From: Bacteroidota bacterium
Lineage (GTDB): Bacteria > Bacteroidota > Bacteroidia > B-17B0 > Aurantibacillaceae
DNA: 51,262 nt
Assembly (NCBI GenBank): GCA_016708845.1
Contig: JADJFB010000035.1
Coordinates: 1-51,262 of the forward strand
Reading direction: 5' to 3'
Made by a program: the position numbers and the translations under genes. Positions 50,436 through 51,262 of the stretch are shown here, piece after piece; positions within the stretch are counted from its first letter, which is position 1, and each line of letters starts with the position of its first letter. The notes below the pieces were generated by a model. That model did no database searches, was not told the DNA's origin, and saw nothing but the letters and a program-made list of their open reading frames with translations.

Positions 50436-51262
50436 ATGGATTTATCAATATTAAAAACAATGTGTGCTATTCATTCGCCAAGCGGAAACGAAGTAGCCAT
50501 GAAAGAATTTTTATTAGACTACATTAAAAAAGAATCTAAAAACTGGAAGCACAAACCAAAGGTGATTCACGGAAAAGGGTTTCAGGATAATATTATGTTG
50601 GTATTTGGAAAACCACGTACTGCTATTTTTGCACATACTGATAGTATTGGTTTTACGGTGCGTTACGGAAAACAATTAGTAAAGATTGGTGGACCACGTA
50701 TTGAAAAGGGTTACGAATTAGTTGGTAGCGATAGTAAAGGAAAATGCGAAGCAACGTTGAACGTGGTAAAAGACACCATGGAATATAAAGCCAAACGTAA
50801 TTTTGATACAGGTACTGAATTAGTATTTAAAGCAAACTGGAGAGAAGATAAAGAATTTGTACAGTGTTGTTACATGGATAACCGCCTTGGTTGTTATAAT
50901 GCTTTAAAAGTAGCAGAAACTTTAAAAGATGGGGTTATTGTATTTAGTACTTGGGAAGAACATGGTGGAGGAAGTGTATCATACCTCCAAAAGTATTTAG
51001 TAGATAACTATAAAATTTCGCAAGCTTTAATTTCTGATATCTCTTGGATTTCGGATGGGGTGTTTCCAGCAAAAGGTCCTGTTATTAGTATGCGTGATAG
51101 TTTAATACCTCGTCGTAGTTATATTAATCGAATTATTGATATTGCTAAAAAACATAAAGTGGCTTATCAATTAGAAGTTGAAGGATCGGGTGGAAGTGAT
51201 GCTAAAGAATTACAAATGGCTGAAAATGTTTGGGACTGGTGCTTTGTTGGAGCAGCCGAACA
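50436..51262 (+). CDS. M42/M20-type metallo-aminopeptidase, partial at window edge
   Basis: The first 275 residues of a co-catalytic zinc peptidase are present, and the gene runs off the right end. Visible metal-site segments are TAIFAHTDSIGF (first His-x-Asp), CCYMDNRLGCYNAL (bridging Asp) and FSTWEEHGGGS (catalytic Glu-Glu). A DISWISDG Asp segment and GSGGSDAKELQ follow. This order is that of the M42 glutamyl-aminopeptidase/cellulase-M family. No signal peptide is present, so it should be cytoplasmic. The ATG at 50436 gives MDLSILKTMCAIHSPSGNE, a typical start. Confidence 0.87.
   Translation, partial: MDLSILKTMCAIHSPSGNEVAMKEFLLDYIKKESKNWKHKPKVIHGKGFQDNIMLVFGKPRTAIFAHTDSIGFTVRYGKQLVKIGGPRIEKGYELVGSDSKGKCEATLNVVKDTMEYKAKRNFDTGTELVFKANWREDKEFVQCCYMDNRLGCYNALKVAETLKDGVIVFSTWEEHGGGSVSYLQKYLVDNYKISQALISDISWISDGVFPAKGPVISMRDSLIPRRSYINRIIDIAKKHKVAYQLEVEGSGGSDAKELQMAENVWDWCFVGAAE

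Overview
The window is chromosomal DNA from an AT-rich Bacteroidota bacterium (class Bacteroidia, Flavobacteriales/Sphingobacteriales-like). Evidence: a carboxypeptidase-regulatory/plug TonB receptor, a PorE-like OmpA protein, a very large exported protein with a C-terminal type IX secretion sorting domain, LytTR/His_kinase two-component genes, a GAPDH with an N-terminal extension, genes with no Shine-Dalgarno sequence, and promoters of the TTG-N19-TAnnTTTG type (best at rplS). I saw no rRNA, tRNA, CRISPR array, complete insertion sequence or prophage.

Layout. 0-14 kb: clpC (minus), then gyrA, an exported M16 protease, two exported TPR proteins and a TonB-dependent receptor (plus). 13.7-17.5 kb: a frameshifted cobalamin adenosyltransferase coupled to a PaaI-like thioesterase, a small basic secreted protein, rplS, then murB and a bacilliredoxin (minus). 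17.5-29 kb is envelope and secretion: an exported small protein, a helix-hairpin-helix outer-membrane barrel overlapping a PorV-like barrel gene, a PorE-like OmpA protein, a lipoprotein and a disrupted T9SS-exported adhesin-like gene. 29-38.9 kb is housekeeping and regulation: GAPDH, a split pRiA4b/TnpR-passenger-like gene, 3-hydroxyacyl-CoA dehydrogenase, gcvH, VanZ, trxB, a YwqK-like repeat protein and a LytTR/histidine kinase pair. 39-51 kb: M61 and CPBP proteases, a di-heme peroxidase, tilS, a DUF1801/YdeI protein, kynurenine monooxygenase, mazG, a DUF6913-like protein, dapA, an ORF6N-domain gene, a two-gene YeeE/YedE transporter and an M42/M20-type peptidase cut by the window edge.

Two things stand out. 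First, a perfect 25-bp palindrome lies 13 bp before the ORF6N gene, and its 21-bp core recurs (20/21) inside that same gene as the codons of the family's conserved VSQNAIP motif. This suggests a self-recognition or autoregulatory DNA element. Second, at least ten genes between 14 and 45.2 kb are broken by single-base indels, mostly in A/T runs. They include tilS, which is normally essential. In each case the missing part of the protein can be read in another frame. Assembly error is the most likely cause, and transcriptional slippage is the alternative. Other non-coding structure includes a 160-bp nested palindrome of MITE/REP type at 8.5 kb, a REP-like palindrome that supplies the tilS stop codon, strong terminators, and short tandem repeats just upstream of three genes.
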